Shown here: positions 6,611 to 15,708 of the stretch, in pieces
Layout of the letters: every line of letters starts with the position of its first letter
Position numbering within the stretch: the first letter of the stretch is position 1
Virus record (IMG/VR): IMGVR_UViG_3300027522_000018
Location: 1 to 31,885 of that record
Strand: one strand, 5' to 3'
DNA from: a virus
Length of the DNA: 31,885 bases
The notes under the pieces: generated by a model
Told to the model about the DNA's origin: nothing
What the model saw: the letters and a program-made list of their open reading frames with translations, nothing else
Database searches by the model: none
Program-made: the position numbers and the translations under genes

Positions 6611-7079
6611 AAACGAAATAATCGAACTAGAGCAAACTACTATAAGGGAAATCTGCTCTAATGTTTTGATTAGCAATAACGACTCGCATTTAATAGACGA
6701 TTTGGTTCAGGACGTATCTTTAATTTTATTGAATCAATCTAAGGAAACGATACAAACTGTATTCGAAACAAACACGTTTAGCTTTTATGTGGCTCGTATC
6801 GTAACGAATCAAGTTTTATCTAACACGAGTCCATTTCACAATACTTATCGCCTTAGAGAGTCTGTTTCGATACTTAACAGAGAAGAATATGACTTTAAAT
6901 TAGATGAAATTTGGTATAAAGCGATGAATTTAACAAACGATATGGCTAAAACTATCATTTATCTTCGATTTGAGTACGGATTAAAGATAAAAGAAATAGC
7001 TACATTAAAGAGTGTTAGCCCTAGGTACGTCCACAAAGTACTATCTAAGTCATACGAAACATTAAAAAAAGACGTATAA
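6582..7079 (+). CDS. RNA polymerase sigma-factor-like protein
   Basis: The 165-residue protein has the layout of a small ECF-type sigma factor. Residues ~38-55 (LIDDLVQDVSLILLNQ) resemble the end of region 2, and residues ~120-165 (MAKTIIYLRFEYGLKIKEIA, then SVSPRYVHKVLSKSYETLKK) form a region-4 helix-turn-helix. The core DNA-melting part of region 2 looks weak, so it may instead be a sigma-related regulator. It starts within TerL; a clear Shine-Dalgarno GGAGG (6566-6570), rare in this window, lies upstream, which suggests strong or timed translation. ATG at 6582 or 6585 could be used. It may direct the host polymerase to late promoters. Confidence 0.7.
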   Translation: MMTKRYSLSKNEIIELEQTTIREICSNVLISNNDSHLIDDLVQDVSLILLNQSKETIQTVFETNTFSFYVARIVTNQVLSNTSPFHNTYRLRESVSILNREEYDFKLDEIWYKAMNLTNDMAKTIIYLRFEYGLKIKEIATLKSVSPRYVHKVLSKSYETLKKDV

Positions 7080-7147
7080 TTTGGTTCACATAATAGGCTT
7101 TTTTACTATTTGCTTATATAGCGAGTATTCATTAAACCTATCTTGAA

Positions 7148-8422
7148 TTGGGATTATTTGATTTTTTAAATAGAAAGAAAGATTTCACGAACGAAGTAGA
7201 AGAAAGAGATGTTTACGGTCAAACGATTGTAGGTAGTTATCTTGGGGCTGCTTCGGGTCAAATCGTTTCTAAAGAACAAGCTATCCGAGTAGCTGCTGTT
7301 TGGTCGTGCGTAAGAGTACTATCCGAAACAATAGCTTCACTTCCTATCTCACTTTACGAAAAAGATTCTAGTAATAGAAAGACGATAAAGTCCGATAGTC
7401 CTTTAAATACTCTTGTGGGAGAGCAACCTTCGCCACTATTCAACTCATTTATGTTTTTTGAGCGTATTCTAGTGGATTTGTCTATGGATGGTAATTTCTA
7501 CGCTTACATTGAGCGTAACGCAGGAGGTTTACCTATCGGACTACACCCAATTAAATGTGATGATGTAGATATTTTCATAGCCCCAAAGGGTCGTGGAGTG
7601 TACTACTACGTTACAGATAGAGATGATACTTATCCGATTCAAGGAAAGATAGAATCTATCGACATGATACACGTTAAAGGTCTTTCATTTGATGGAGTTG
7701 TAGGTAAATCGCCTATAGTTACTGCTGCTGAAACTCTTGGAATCGCAATTGCTTTAGATAAACACGCTGGTTCATTCTTTAAGAACGGAGCTGCAATAGG
7801 TGGTATTCTTAAACATCCTGGAACACTTAAACCTGAAACGGCTAAACGACTTAGAGAGTCTTGGGGTACTAAATACTCTGGTGCTGAGAACGCAGGTAAA
7901 ACGGCAATTTTAGAAGAAGGAATGGAGTTCCAAGCTAGGTCTATTCCAAACAACCAAGCACAGTTCATCGAATCTAGGCAATATCAAATTAGCGATATTT
8001 GCCGTATCTTTAGAGTACCGAATCACCTCGTAAACGACTTATCCAATGCTACATACAGTAATATCGAAGCTCAACAAATTGATTTTGTCGTTCACACTAT
8101 TACCCCTTGGATTAAACGTATCGAGTCGGAATTAAACTCAAAACTTGTACCTTTTAACAAGAGAGGAAAGGAATACTTTAAATTCAATCTAACGGCTATA
8201 CTTAGAGGAGATTCTAAGGCTAGAGCAGATTACTATAGAACCTTAGTTAATATCGGAGTAATGTCGCCAGACGAGGTTCGTAAACTAGAGGACTTAAATA
8301 GTATCGGTGGAGCTTCTGAAGATTTCTATATGCAATCTAATATGATGCCTATCGACAGATTAGGGGAAGCTAATTCAAGACAAGACCTAAACGAAAACAA
8401 AGACGATAAAGATGAAAAATAA
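7148..8422 (+). CDS. HK97-type portal protein
   Basis: The portal forms the dodecameric ring at one capsid vertex through which DNA enters and leaves. The 424 residues match the HK97 portal family: N-terminal MGLFDFLNRK, VSKEQAIRVAAVWSCVRVLSETIASLP, and IEAQQIDFVVHTITPWIKRIE near residue 310. No ATG fits this beginning, so the start is TTG at 7148, an uncommon start codon. The 68-base gap after the sigma-like gene has no other gene. The 3' end overlaps the protease gene by 11 bases. Confidence 0.93.
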   Translation: MGLFDFLNRKKDFTNEVEERDVYGQTIVGSYLGAASGQIVSKEQAIRVAAVWSCVRVLSETIASLPISLYEKDSSNRKTIKSDSPLNTLVGEQPSPLFNSFMFFERILVDLSMDGNFYAYIERNAGGLPIGLHPIKCDDVDIFIAPKGRGVYYYVTDRDDTYPIQGKIESIDMIHVKGLSFDGVVGKSPIVTAAETLGIAIALDKHAGSFFKNGAAIGGILKHPGTLKPETAKRLRESWGTKYSGAENAGKTAILEEGMEFQARSIPNNQAQFIESRQYQISDICRIFRVPNHLVNDLSNATYSNIEAQQIDFVVHTITPWIKRIESELNSKLVPFNKRGKEYFKFNLTAILRGDSKARADYYRTLVNIGVMSPDEVRKLEDLNSIGGASEDFYMQSNMMPIDRLGEANSRQDLNENKDDKDEK

Positions 8423-9020
8423 AGAAATTAGGGTTTATTCAAAAGACTGTGAGGTTCGGATGGATGAAAGCTCAGGAGAAATAAAAGTAAGTGGTTACGC
8501 TTCATTATTCGAACACGAATCAAGAGATTTAGGTTTTTTCGAAACTATTTCTAGAGGTGCTTTAGATGGACGTTTGGATGACAACGTAATCTTAACTTAC
8601 AATCACGATACAAACGCTATTTTGGATAGAAACCAAGGTGGTACATTAAAGCTTTCGATTGACGAACGAGGCTTAAAATACGATGGTACATTACCAGACA
8701 CTTCTACAGGTCGAGATGTCGCAGAATTGATGCGTAGAGGTCTACTTTATGAATCTTCATTTGCTTTTACGGTAGAGGAAGATAATTGGGTAGAGGAAGG
8801 TGATGTATATAAACGAAACATTACTAAAATCGGAAGATTATACGATGTTTCAATAGTTGGTACTGGGGCTTATTCCGATACTAAAGTAGCTTTAAGGTCA
8901 ATAGATAAGATGAAAGTCGATTCTAGTGAATTAGAAGCAAGGGCGAAAAGCGATAGTGCTGATACACTTAGAAAAATCAATCACTTACATAACGAATTAA
9001 AACTGAAAAGTAAATTTTAA
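8412..9020 (+). CDS. HK97-family prohead protease
   Basis: This serine protease (family S78) removes the scaffold part of the capsid protein during head maturation. The 202 residues contain VSGYASLFEHESRDLGFFE, a catalytic-type His65 in TYNHD and Ser116 in ESSFAF, then LYDVSIVGTGAYSDTKV, all hallmarks of the family. It overlaps the portal gene and is followed six bases later by the major capsid gene, the standard order. Confidence 0.94.
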   Translation: MKNKEIRVYSKDCEVRMDESSGEIKVSGYASLFEHESRDLGFFETISRGALDGRLDDNVILTYNHDTNAILDRNQGGTLKLSIDERGLKYDGTLPDTSTGRDVAELMRRGLLYESSFAFTVEEDNWVEEGDVYKRNITKIGRLYDVSIVGTGAYSDTKVALRSIDKMKVDSSELEARAKSDSADTLRKINHLHNELKLKSKF

Positions 9021-9026
9021 AAGAAA

Positions 9027-10271
9027 ATGAAAAACTCTGTAGAATTACGTCAAGAACGTGCAACAAGCATTTCAGACGCTAACGTAATGTTAGAATTGTG
9101 TAAAACGGAAAAAAGAGATTTTACCGAAGCTGAACAAGTTTCTTACGATGGTAAAATGAATCTTATTGATAAATTAAAGAAAGACATTGAAACGGTTAAA
9201 CGTCAAGAGTCTTTGAATGCTGAAATGGCACTTAAACCTAAAACCGAAGAAAAAGTGAAAAAAGAAGAAAAAAGAGGTTACTCTTTATTTAAAGCTATTA
9301 AAGGCTTAATGGATGGTACATTGGATGGTCTTGAAAAAGAGTTACACGATGAAGCTGTATTAGAAGCTAGAGCGACAGGTCGAATCATTGAGGGAGTAGG
9401 TATTCCATCTAGATTACTAGAACAACGTGCAACGGTTGACCAAACAAATTCTGCTATTGCTCCTGTTCAAGTATTAGGATTCCAAGAAGCTTTAAGAGAA
9501 GCATCTGTATTTAATCGTGTTGGAGCTAATATCCTTACGGGACTTTCTGCTGATACTCGTTTACCTATTACAGCTAAACAATCTGTAGCCTGGGCTACTG
9601 CTGAAAATTCGGAAGCTGCTGATGGGGGTGCTCAATTCGGTAAATTAGATTTATCTCCTATTAGAATAACTTCTAGAGTAAATATATCTAAGCAATTATT
9701 GATGCAAAATGGTGCTGGTGTTCAAGCTGCCGTAGTTGAAGATTTAGGTCGTGCTACAGGTCACGCAATTGATGAAGCTATTTTTTCTACTGCTAGTATA
9801 AGTGATGCTCCAACTTCTATTGGTGCTACTTCTAACGTACTTACTATTAGTGAGAACTCTTATACTCCAAACGCATCTATCTTTGACGATTTCGGTTTAG
9901 CTGAGTCAGCGTTAGCAAATAACGAAGGTCTTTCTGGAAACTTAGCTTATGTAGCTAACCCTAAATTAATGAAAGATTTAAAGCGTTCTGCACAAGTAGC
10001 TGCTGTAACTGTAGGTTCACAAGGAAACTTAGTTAATGGTTATCCAACTTTCTACACGACTGGTTGTACAAGTAGTGGTACTGCTTCTGCTGATTTTATC
10101 TTCGGAGATTTCTCTAAATTATTTATCGGAATGTTTGGCGGACTAGACATTACGGTTGACCCATACTCTAGAGCAGGACATGGTGAAGTGAAATTAGTGA
10201 TTAACCAATACATTGATTGGGGATTATCTCAACCAGGTGCGTTCGTTAAAGCAACTTCTTTAACAGCCTAG
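9027..10271 (+). CDS. major capsid protein, HK97 fold
   Basis: This is the main head subunit. The first ~100 residues are charged and helical (KTEKRDFTEAEQ, KLKKDIETVKRQ, KTEEKVKKEEK), like the HK97 delta domain that acts as scaffold and is cut off by the protease encoded upstream. The body contains TAKQSVAWATAENSEAADGG, SRVNISKQLLMQ and VDPYSRAGHGEVKLVINQ, typical of the HK97 capsid core. At 414 residues the length is normal. A terminator-like hairpin follows, which would raise the dose of head genes relative to tail genes. Confidence 0.94.
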   Translation: MKNSVELRQERATSISDANVMLELCKTEKRDFTEAEQVSYDGKMNLIDKLKKDIETVKRQESLNAEMALKPKTEEKVKKEEKRGYSLFKAIKGLMDGTLDGLEKELHDEAVLEARATGRIIEGVGIPSRLLEQRATVDQTNSAIAPVQVLGFQEALREASVFNRVGANILTGLSADTRLPITAKQSVAWATAENSEAADGGAQFGKLDLSPIRITSRVNISKQLLMQNGAGVQAAVVEDLGRATGHAIDEAIFSTASISDAPTSIGATSNVLTISENSYTPNASIFDDFGLAESALANNEGLSGNLAYVANPKLMKDLKRSAQVAAVTVGSQGNLVNGYPTFYTTGCTSSGTASADFIFGDFSKLFIGMFGGLDITVDPYSRAGHGEVKLVINQYIDWGLSQPGAFVKATSLTA

Positions 10272-10290
10272 TTAATTAAATAAATAAAAG

Positions 10291-10318
10291 GGGAAGGTTC
10301 TTTAAAAAGAGCTTTCCC
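10291..10318 (+). terminator. hairpin after the capsid gene
   Basis: A stem of about 12 pairs (GGGAAGGTTCTTT against AAAGAGCTTTCCC, two of them G-T) closes on a small A-rich loop and is followed by ATTTATTA. It lies 20 bases after the capsid stop and is the only strong hairpin of the late operon. It probably ends part of the transcripts, with read-through into the tail genes. Confidence 0.7.
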
Positions 10319-10345
10319 ATTTATTACCTCTTATAAAACCAATTT

Positions 10346-10930
10346 ATGTATCTGAACCCAGATTTACAAGGCGATTTAGTTTTAGTTACCAATCCAACTA
10401 CAAAGGTTGTTTCGGTCGCTGATGTAAAGTCACACCTTAGAATAGACACATCGGACGAAGATACTTTACTTGGTTTATATATAGATGCTGCGACTGAAAT
10501 GGCTGAAAACTTTTGTGGTCGTCATTTCATTAAACACGAATACAGATTATACTTTGATAGTGTAACAAGTGTAGCTTCTTTAGTTTATCCAGATTGTACT
10601 TTAGATGTAATTAATCCTGTAAAGTGGATAGATAACGATAGTGATTCACAATTTGCTTCAACTAAAGCTCACATAGATGCTTATTCTAATCCTTCAATAG
10701 TATATTTAGATTCTGACTTCCCTTCCGTTACTTTAAAATCGGACAAATCAAATGTGTTTTGGTTTGATTTCGGTACAGGAATTGGGTCTGCTAGTACGGA
10801 TATACCCGAAGCGATAAAACAAGCGATTAAATTAATTGTAGCCGATATGTATTATTTCAGAGAGGATAGGAAACGAACTTTCCCTATGACATCTGAGATT
10901 TTATTACAACCTTATAAATGCTACTACTAA
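10346..10930 (+). CDS. head-tail connector, HK97 gp6-like
   Basis: This protein joins the portal to the tail. Residues ~22-60 show the usual start of the family: VVSVADVKSHLRIDTSDEDT, then LLGLYIDAATEMAENFCGR. The later part (IPEAIKQAIKLIVADMYYFRED) forms the closing helix. At 194 residues it is a full-length member. The stop codon directly abuts the ATG of the next gene. Confidence 0.85.
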   Translation: MYLNPDLQGDLVLVTNPTTKVVSVADVKSHLRIDTSDEDTLLGLYIDAATEMAENFCGRHFIKHEYRLYFDSVTSVASLVYPDCTLDVINPVKWIDNDSDSQFASTKAHIDAYSNPSIVYLDSDFPSVTLKSDKSNVFWFDFGTGIGSASTDIPEAIKQAIKLIVADMYYFREDRKRTFPMTSEILLQPYKCYY

Positions 10931-11308
10931 ATGGCAGCGTTCATAAGCAAAGTAACGGCAGGTGAATTTAATCAAAGAATACGATTAAAATCAATAAGCT
11001 CAACTGAGGATAGTTTCGGAGGACGAGCAGAGTCTTATTCAACTCACACGACAGTTTGGGCTAATAAGAATGTAAAGTCGCTTAGAGACGTTAAGGAGAA
11101 GTTTGAAGGAAAAGAACTTCAATCATATTCGAGGTTCGTTTATACAATAAGGTATTCATCTGAAACTGCTACGATAAAATCAAATTGGGTTTTAGAGGAA
11201 GTTAGTACAAGTGAAACTTACGATATTATAGGGTTCGTTATTGACCCTAGAAAAGAGTTCATTGAGATATTTGTAAAGCAAGATTTACCAACTGAATCTA
11301 TAGTTTAA
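10931..11308 (+). CDS. head closure / head-tail joining protein (SPP1 gp16-like)
   Basis: The 125-residue protein matches phage head-tail joining proteins: FNQRIRLKSISSTEDSFGGR near the N-terminus, TTVWANKNVKSL, and FVYTIRYSSE with a final beta strand block (YDIIGFVIDPRKEFIEIFV). It would sit below the connector ring and close the DNA channel. It lies in the conserved position between the connector and the gp10-like protein. Confidence 0.82.
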   Translation: MAAFISKVTAGEFNQRIRLKSISSTEDSFGGRAESYSTHTTVWANKNVKSLRDVKEKFEGKELQSYSRFVYTIRYSSETATIKSNWVLEEVSTSETYDIIGFVIDPRKEFIEIFVKQDLPTESIV

Positions 11309-11315
11309 ATTCATT

Positions 11316-11861
11316 ATGGCTAAACATAGTTCACATAGAATAGAAGTCGAAGGCATTAAGAAGGTTAAAAGGGCTTTAAAGCGATTAGGTAAAACTACCA
11401 AAGAGTCAAGGTCACTTGTAAACAAAGCGTTACGACCTGCTGCTGAAATAGCTAAGAAAGCTTTAAAGAACAACTATAAGTTCATGACAAAGACTAAGAC
11501 TCCAGGTGTTCGCTACGATGCAAGTACTCAGACGAAAGTTCAAGGTAAATCCATAGCAGATTCTATTGGATTAAAAACGGCTAAACATACTCGATTTCCA
11601 AGTATTTATGTAGGTGTTATATTAAAAAGAGTTACCCCAACTTGGGTTGATGGAGAAAAGAGTAAAAACTTAGCTGCAATGTTAATCGCTGGTACTGAGG
11701 AGAGATTTCACAAAAGCGGTAAATCCGTAGGTAGAATTGAACCTATGCACGATTACCCTAGTGAGGTAGCAAAAAAGAAAGGTTCTCAAATGGCTAGTAC
11801 AGCTCAGAGAGATATAAGCAAAATGCTTGACAAGTTAATTAGAGAAGTTGGATTAAAGTAG
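11316..11861 (+). CDS. HK97 gp10-like neck/tail completion protein
   Basis: This 181-residue basic protein begins with IEVEGIKKVKRALKRLGK and has a helix LVNKALRPAAEIAKKALKNN, the pattern of the HK97 gp10-like family that completes the head-tail junction. A later segment (AAMLIAGTEERFHKSG) resembles the family's loop region, and the C-terminal helix is charged. Its order in the operon supports the call. Confidence 0.78.
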   Translation: MAKHSSHRIEVEGIKKVKRALKRLGKTTKESRSLVNKALRPAAEIAKKALKNNYKFMTKTKTPGVRYDASTQTKVQGKSIADSIGLKTAKHTRFPSIYVGVILKRVTPTWVDGEKSKNLAAMLIAGTEERFHKSGKSVGRIEPMHDYPSEVAKKKGSQMASTAQRDISKMLDKLIREVGLK

Positions 11862-11862
11862 T

Positions 11863-12273
11863 ATGTTTCAAGTAATAGGTAAAAAAGTAGTTTCGATTCT
11901 AAGTGGTTATGTAAATTTCATAACCGCTAACGGTTCACATAAAGTGTTTCCTGTAATCATTCCGCAAGGAACGAACTACCCTGCTACGACTTATGAAATA
12001 ATGAACGTAAGTAACTTTATGTCTAAAGGCAGTTCGTTAAACTCTTGCAACGTCACGATACGAATAGCTTGTTTTGCTGATAGCTATATAACTACATATA
12101 ATCAATCTAAGGCAGTAGTAGAAGCTTTAGATTTAACAACAACAACTTACACCGAAGATGGTGTATCTTATACGGCAAAGTTCAGATTCGAAGGACTCGA
12201 TGATGAATACTTCAAGTCGGCTGAGAAATTCTACAAAAACGTAATTTTCGATTGTTTAATAATTAAAAACTAA
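11863..12273 (+). CDS. tail terminator-like protein (DUF3168 type)
   Basis: The 136-residue protein has the short mixed fold of tail terminators: KVFPVIIPQGTNYPATTYEI near residues 27-46, then a segment of strands (CNVTIRIACFADSY) and a helix (YNQSKAVVEALDL). It would cap the finished tail tube and bind the head. It starts one base after the stop of the previous gene and precedes the major tail protein, as expected. Confidence 0.75.
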   Translation: MFQVIGKKVVSILSGYVNFITANGSHKVFPVIIPQGTNYPATTYEIMNVSNFMSKGSSLNSCNVTIRIACFADSYITTYNQSKAVVEALDLTTTTYTEDGVSYTAKFRFEGLDDEYFKSAEKFYKNVIFDCLIIKN

Positions 12274-12279
12274 CATAAA

Positions 12280-12681
12280 ATGGCAGTTCAAAACGCATCA
12301 CAAGTGACCCTATCGGTAGATGGGTCTATAATGGCTCACGCTACAAGTGCATCTTTCTCTATTAGTAGAGATTTAAGAGATAAAACGTCAAAAGCATCAG
12401 GAGGTTTCTCTCAATCACTAGCAGGATTAATGTCTTGGGAATTGAGTGGGGACGCTTTCATTGATATAGCAACAACAGATGTTTCAATGGCAGATTGCTT
12501 CACTTTACTTACAGCGGCAGACTCTACTGCAACTACAACAGCAGTCTTTACTGTAGGAACTAACACCTATACAGGACAAGTTTTTGTTACAAGTATTTCG
12601 GCAGATGCAGGAGTAGAAGAAAACGCTACGTTCTCTTTATCTCTTACAGGTACAGGATTATTAGAGCAAGTAATAGCATAA
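12280..12681 (+). CDS. major tail tube protein
   Basis: This 133-residue protein is Ser/Thr/Ala-rich and mostly beta strand, with VTLSVDGSIMAHATSASFSI, SKASGGFSQSLAGLMSWELS and SADAGVEENATFSLSLTGTG, typical of TP901-1-type major tail proteins that stack into the tail tube. It lies directly before the tail chaperone and tape measure genes. No sheath gene is present, so the tail should be non-contractile. Confidence 0.88.
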   Translation: MAVQNASQVTLSVDGSIMAHATSASFSISRDLRDKTSKASGGFSQSLAGLMSWELSGDAFIDIATTDVSMADCFTLLTAADSTATTTAVFTVGTNTYTGQVFVTSISADAGVEENATFSLSLTGTGLLEQVIA

Positions 12682-12712
12682 TAACATTAACAATTCAAAA
12701 AGGTAGAACGAT

Positions 12713-13012
12713 ATGAATAAGGTAGAATTAGGCGGTCAATTCAGACCAGTTAGATTTAGTTACTTATGTTTAAAAGACATTTGTAACAAGTGCGGATTAA
12801 AGTTAAAAGACTTGAATCAATTAGGAACGGAGATAGACCACATTGGTATAATCGCTTATTACGGATTAAAGCACGGAGCAAAGAAAGCTGGAGATAAGTT
12901 TGCTTATAAAATAGTGGACATTGAGAATTGGATTGACAACGAGGACTTCTCGAAAGTAAACGAAATATTCGAAGCGTTCCAACTCGACCAGCCTCAAAGC
13001 GAGGGAAAGTAG
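12713..13012 (+). CDS. tail assembly chaperone, short form (gpG-like)
   Basis: This is the 99-residue zero-frame product of the tail chaperone gene. It is a small soluble helical protein (FSYLCLKDICNKCGLKLKDL, then a hydrophobic HIGIIAYYGLKHGAK) that ends in QSEGK right after the slippery heptamer at 13003-13009. Its place between tail tube and tape measure and the frameshift site show the role: with the long form it coats the tape measure during tail assembly and does not remain in the virion. Confidence 0.85.
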   Translation: MNKVELGGQFRPVRFSYLCLKDICNKCGLKLKDLNQLGTEIDHIGIIAYYGLKHGAKKAGDKFAYKIVDIENWIDNEDFSKVNEIFEAFQLDQPQSEGK

Positions 13013-13380
13013 TCGAGGGAGAGGAAGTCGATTCGGATGATGGAGATATAAACTGGGATAAACTTGAAGAAATAGGATTAGGACAAATGGAGTTAGCTTA
13101 TGATGAATTATATGGGCTAACTCCTCGTTCTTTTAATAACAAGCTTAAAGGTCGTCAATCCATTAAAGAAGAATTACTTAGAGAAGGATGGGAGCAAACT
13201 AGAACGCTTATGATAGCTGTACTTACTCCACACTCCAAAAAGACCCTAAAAGCTAAAGATATTTATCCGTTCCCTTGGGATTCAGAATACGCTAATCAAA
13301 ATATAACTATAGCTACACCAGAGCAAATTGCAAAAGACGTAGCTAGACACAAAAGAATACTACTTAAAAAGAAAGGTTAA
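12713..13380 (+). CDS. tail assembly chaperone, long form by -1 frameshift (gpGT-like)
   Basis: Slippage by -1 at GGGAAAG replaces the UAG stop with GTA GTC GAG and joins the short form to a second frame that is open from 12937 and ends at 13380. The product would be 222 residues: 99 from the first frame and 123 from the second, continuing VVEGEEVDSDDGDINWDKLE through an acidic linker to MELAYDELYGLTPRSFNNKL and the C-terminal region. An ATG at 13087 exists within the second frame, but in known systems this part is made only by frameshifting. The T part is expected to bind tail-tube subunits and bring them to the tape measure. Confidence 0.85.
13003..13009 (+). promoter_or_regulatory. -1 programmed frameshift site GGGAAAG
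   Basis: Read in the zero frame as G GGA AAG with the UAG stop immediately after, this is an X XXY YYZ slippery site and is the same heptamer used by the lambda G/GT chaperone. The -1 frame is open across the site. No clear pseudoknot was seen downstream; the directly following stop codon may help pausing. Confidence 0.9.
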
Positions 13381-13383
13381 ATT

Positions 13384-15705
13384 ATGGGTTCAGTAAAGAC
13401 CATCTCGATAATTGTAGCAGCCAATATAAAAGGGCTAGAGAACGGATTAGGAAAGGCGAACAAATCGTTAGCTAAATTCGCTTCGGGTGCAGCTCGAATG
13501 GGTTCGCTTATGTCGTTTGGTATTACAGCACCTTTAACTGCTTTAGGTAAATCAGCTTTCGATGCGTTCTCTACGTTTGAGAATAGTATGATGAAAGTGA
13601 ACGCTGTTACATCGGCTTCTGTTAGTGAGTTTAAGATGCTTACGGACGAAGCAAAACGATTAGGTTCGACTACTCAATTTACGGCTCAACAAGTAGCTGA
13701 ACTTCAATTAGTTCTTGGTCGTAAAGGTTTTGACCCTACCCAAATTAAGGGTATGGAACAAGCTGTTTTAGATTTAGCTTTAGCTACAGGAGAGGATTTA
13801 TCTCTAGCTGCGGAAGTTGTAGGGGCTTCTATAAACGCTTTTGGTAAAGATGCTTCGGATGCTGCATCAATAGCTAATACGTTAGCTTCTGCTGCTGCTA
13901 ATTCATCAATACAACTTAGAACATTTTCTACTGCATTCGCTAACGCAGGAGCTTCTGCAAGTGCGGTAGGAGTAGATATAGAAGAACTATCCGCTATGAT
14001 GGGTGTTCTTATGGATAGTGGTATTAAAGCTTCTAAAGCTGGTACAGGTTTAAATTCCCTATTCATTCAGTTAAAAACTGATGGAGTTAGTTTGTCTGAT
14101 ACTTTAGATAGGTTGTCTGAGGGTGAATTAACTTTAAGTAGAGCAACTAAATTAGTAGGTAAAAACTTTAGTAAACAACTTTTAATACTAGGTAAGAATC
14201 GGGCTAGAACCAAAGAATTAACAGAATCTTATAGAACAAACACAAGCGAATTAGCTAGAATGGCTAAGTTGATGGGTTCTACGGCTAAAGCAAAGGTAGC
14301 TATAATGAACTCTGCTATTGAGGGTTTAAAGATAGAAATGGGTGGTTTGCTTTATGAATCTCTAATTCCTATAATAGATAAAATAAAAGAATGGGTACTT
14401 GCGTTTCAGAATTTAAACAAAGAAACTAAAAAGACTATAATAAAAGTATTGGCTATAGCAGCTTCATTAGGGCCATTATTACTTATTATATCCCTTATAA
14501 CTACGGCAGCTGGAGTATTATCTAGTACTTTTGTTTTAGTGGGTGCAGCAATTTTTGCTTCTATATATTTAATTATACAGATAGTAGATAGGTTTGTTCG
14601 TATATTTTCTGCTGTAGGTCAAAGTATAGGTGATAATATAGATGCAATAGCAGAAAGGTTTTCAAACTTTGCTAGTAAGGTTAAAAACTTCTTTATAAAA
14701 GCCTTTACCTCTGCTGTTAAGTTTATAGATAAGTACGCTCAAAAAGTTGGTATTGATTGGTTTAAAACTGATGGAGAACCTGTATTTGACGAGATAATAC
14801 CAGATGATGAATTAAAAAAGTTTGTTGCTTGGAGTGATAGTGTAGCTAAATCGGAAATCCGTATAGACAATTTAACTGATAGCTTAAAAGAATGGATTAA
14901 AGCTAAACTAGGAATGGATGGTGAAAGCGGAAGTTCTGGTAGCGGAGAAGAACCAATAATAAAGACTAAATTTGAGAAGTCTGATTTAGATTTCAGTTCA
15001 GAGTATGAAAAATCTTTAGAAATAGTTGTAACTCCTAAAATGAAGTTTGAAAGCTTTATGTCTGATTTAAGTGAAAACTTAGAAAATGCTGCTTCTGCTG
15101 TAACTAAGTTTGCTGACAAGTGGGGCGATGCAATCGGAATAGGTTTAGATATAATTAACCAAGGTTTAGACAACCAAATGGTTAAGTTAGAAAATAACTA
15201 CGCTAAAGAATCTGATTTAATTGCTAATTCTGGTATGAACTCAGAAGAACAAGCTACAGCCCAAGAAAAGTTAGATAAAAAAATGGCTAGGGAAAAAGGA
15301 AAGATTCTTCGCAAACAAGCTATAATGGAAAAAGCTGCTGCGATTATATCTGCTACTATAAACGGAGCTCAGGCAATTACTAAAGTAGCTGGTCAAACAG
15401 GTATCGGAGCAATAGGAGCTGCCCCAATAATAGCTGCTTTAGTAGCTACTCAAATAGGAATGATAGCTTCTGCCCCTATTCCAGCATTCGCTCAAGGTGG
15501 ACTTGTTACAGGTGCTACAATGGGTCTAGTCGGAGAGGGTCGAGGTACAACGATGAGTAATCCAGAAGTAATAGCACCTTTAGATAAATTAAAGGGAATG
15601 TTAGGTGATTCAGGAGGGAACAGTTATATCCCTAACGTAACAATTTCGGGTGATGATTTATTAATAGTATTCGATAGAGCTAACAGAAGAAAAGATAGAA
15701 GATAA
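13384..15705 (+). CDS. tail tape measure protein, TP901 type
   Basis: The tape measure sets tail length and is ejected with the DNA. The 773 residues show the TP901-type N-terminal domain (FGITAPLTALGKSAFDAFST, KRLGSTTQFTAQQVAEL, and DSGIKASKAGTGLNSLF near 211-227). Hydrophobic segments span about 352-402 (LGPLLLIISLITTAAGVLSS and after) and could insert into the membrane during DNA entry. The C-terminus has the typical FAQGGLVTGATMGLVGEGRG followed by PEVIAPLDKL. At roughly 0.15 nm per residue the tail would be about 115 nm long. Confidence 0.92.
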   Translation: MGSVKTISIIVAANIKGLENGLGKANKSLAKFASGAARMGSLMSFGITAPLTALGKSAFDAFSTFENSMMKVNAVTSASVSEFKMLTDEAKRLGSTTQFTAQQVAELQLVLGRKGFDPTQIKGMEQAVLDLALATGEDLSLAAEVVGASINAFGKDASDAASIANTLASAAANSSIQLRTFSTAFANAGASASAVGVDIEELSAMMGVLMDSGIKASKAGTGLNSLFIQLKTDGVSLSDTLDRLSEGELTLSRATKLVGKNFSKQLLILGKNRARTKELTESYRTNTSELARMAKLMGSTAKAKVAIMNSAIEGLKIEMGGLLYESLIPIIDKIKEWVLAFQNLNKETKKTIIKVLAIAASLGPLLLIISLITTAAGVLSSTFVLVGAAIFASIYLIIQIVDRFVRIFSAVGQSIGDNIDAIAERFSNFASKVKNFFIKAFTSAVKFIDKYAQKVGIDWFKTDGEPVFDEIIPDDELKKFVAWSDSVAKSEIRIDNLTDSLKEWIKAKLGMDGESGSSGSGEEPIIKTKFEKSDLDFSSEYEKSLEIVVTPKMKFESFMSDLSENLENAASAVTKFADKWGDAIGIGLDIINQGLDNQMVKLENNYAKESDLIANSGMNSEEQATAQEKLDKKMAREKGKILRKQAIMEKAAAIISATINGAQAITKVAGQTGIGAIGAAPIIAALVATQIGMIASAPIPAFAQGGLVTGATMGLVGEGRGTTMSNPEVIAPLDKLKGMLGDSGGNSYIPNVTISGDDLLIVFDRANRRKDRR

Positions 15706-15708
15706 TAT

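Noticed and set aside
13087-13380. A free-standing 97-residue gene starting at ATG 13087
   Set aside because: The frame is open well upstream of this ATG to the overlap with the slippery heptamer, and known tail chaperones make this part only as a frameshift fusion.
13704-15173. Long minus-strand frames (120 and 144 residues) opposite the tape measure gene
   Set aside because: They are Ser/Ala/Pro-rich products expected from the antisense of a tape measure gene and no minus-strand transcription unit is seen there.
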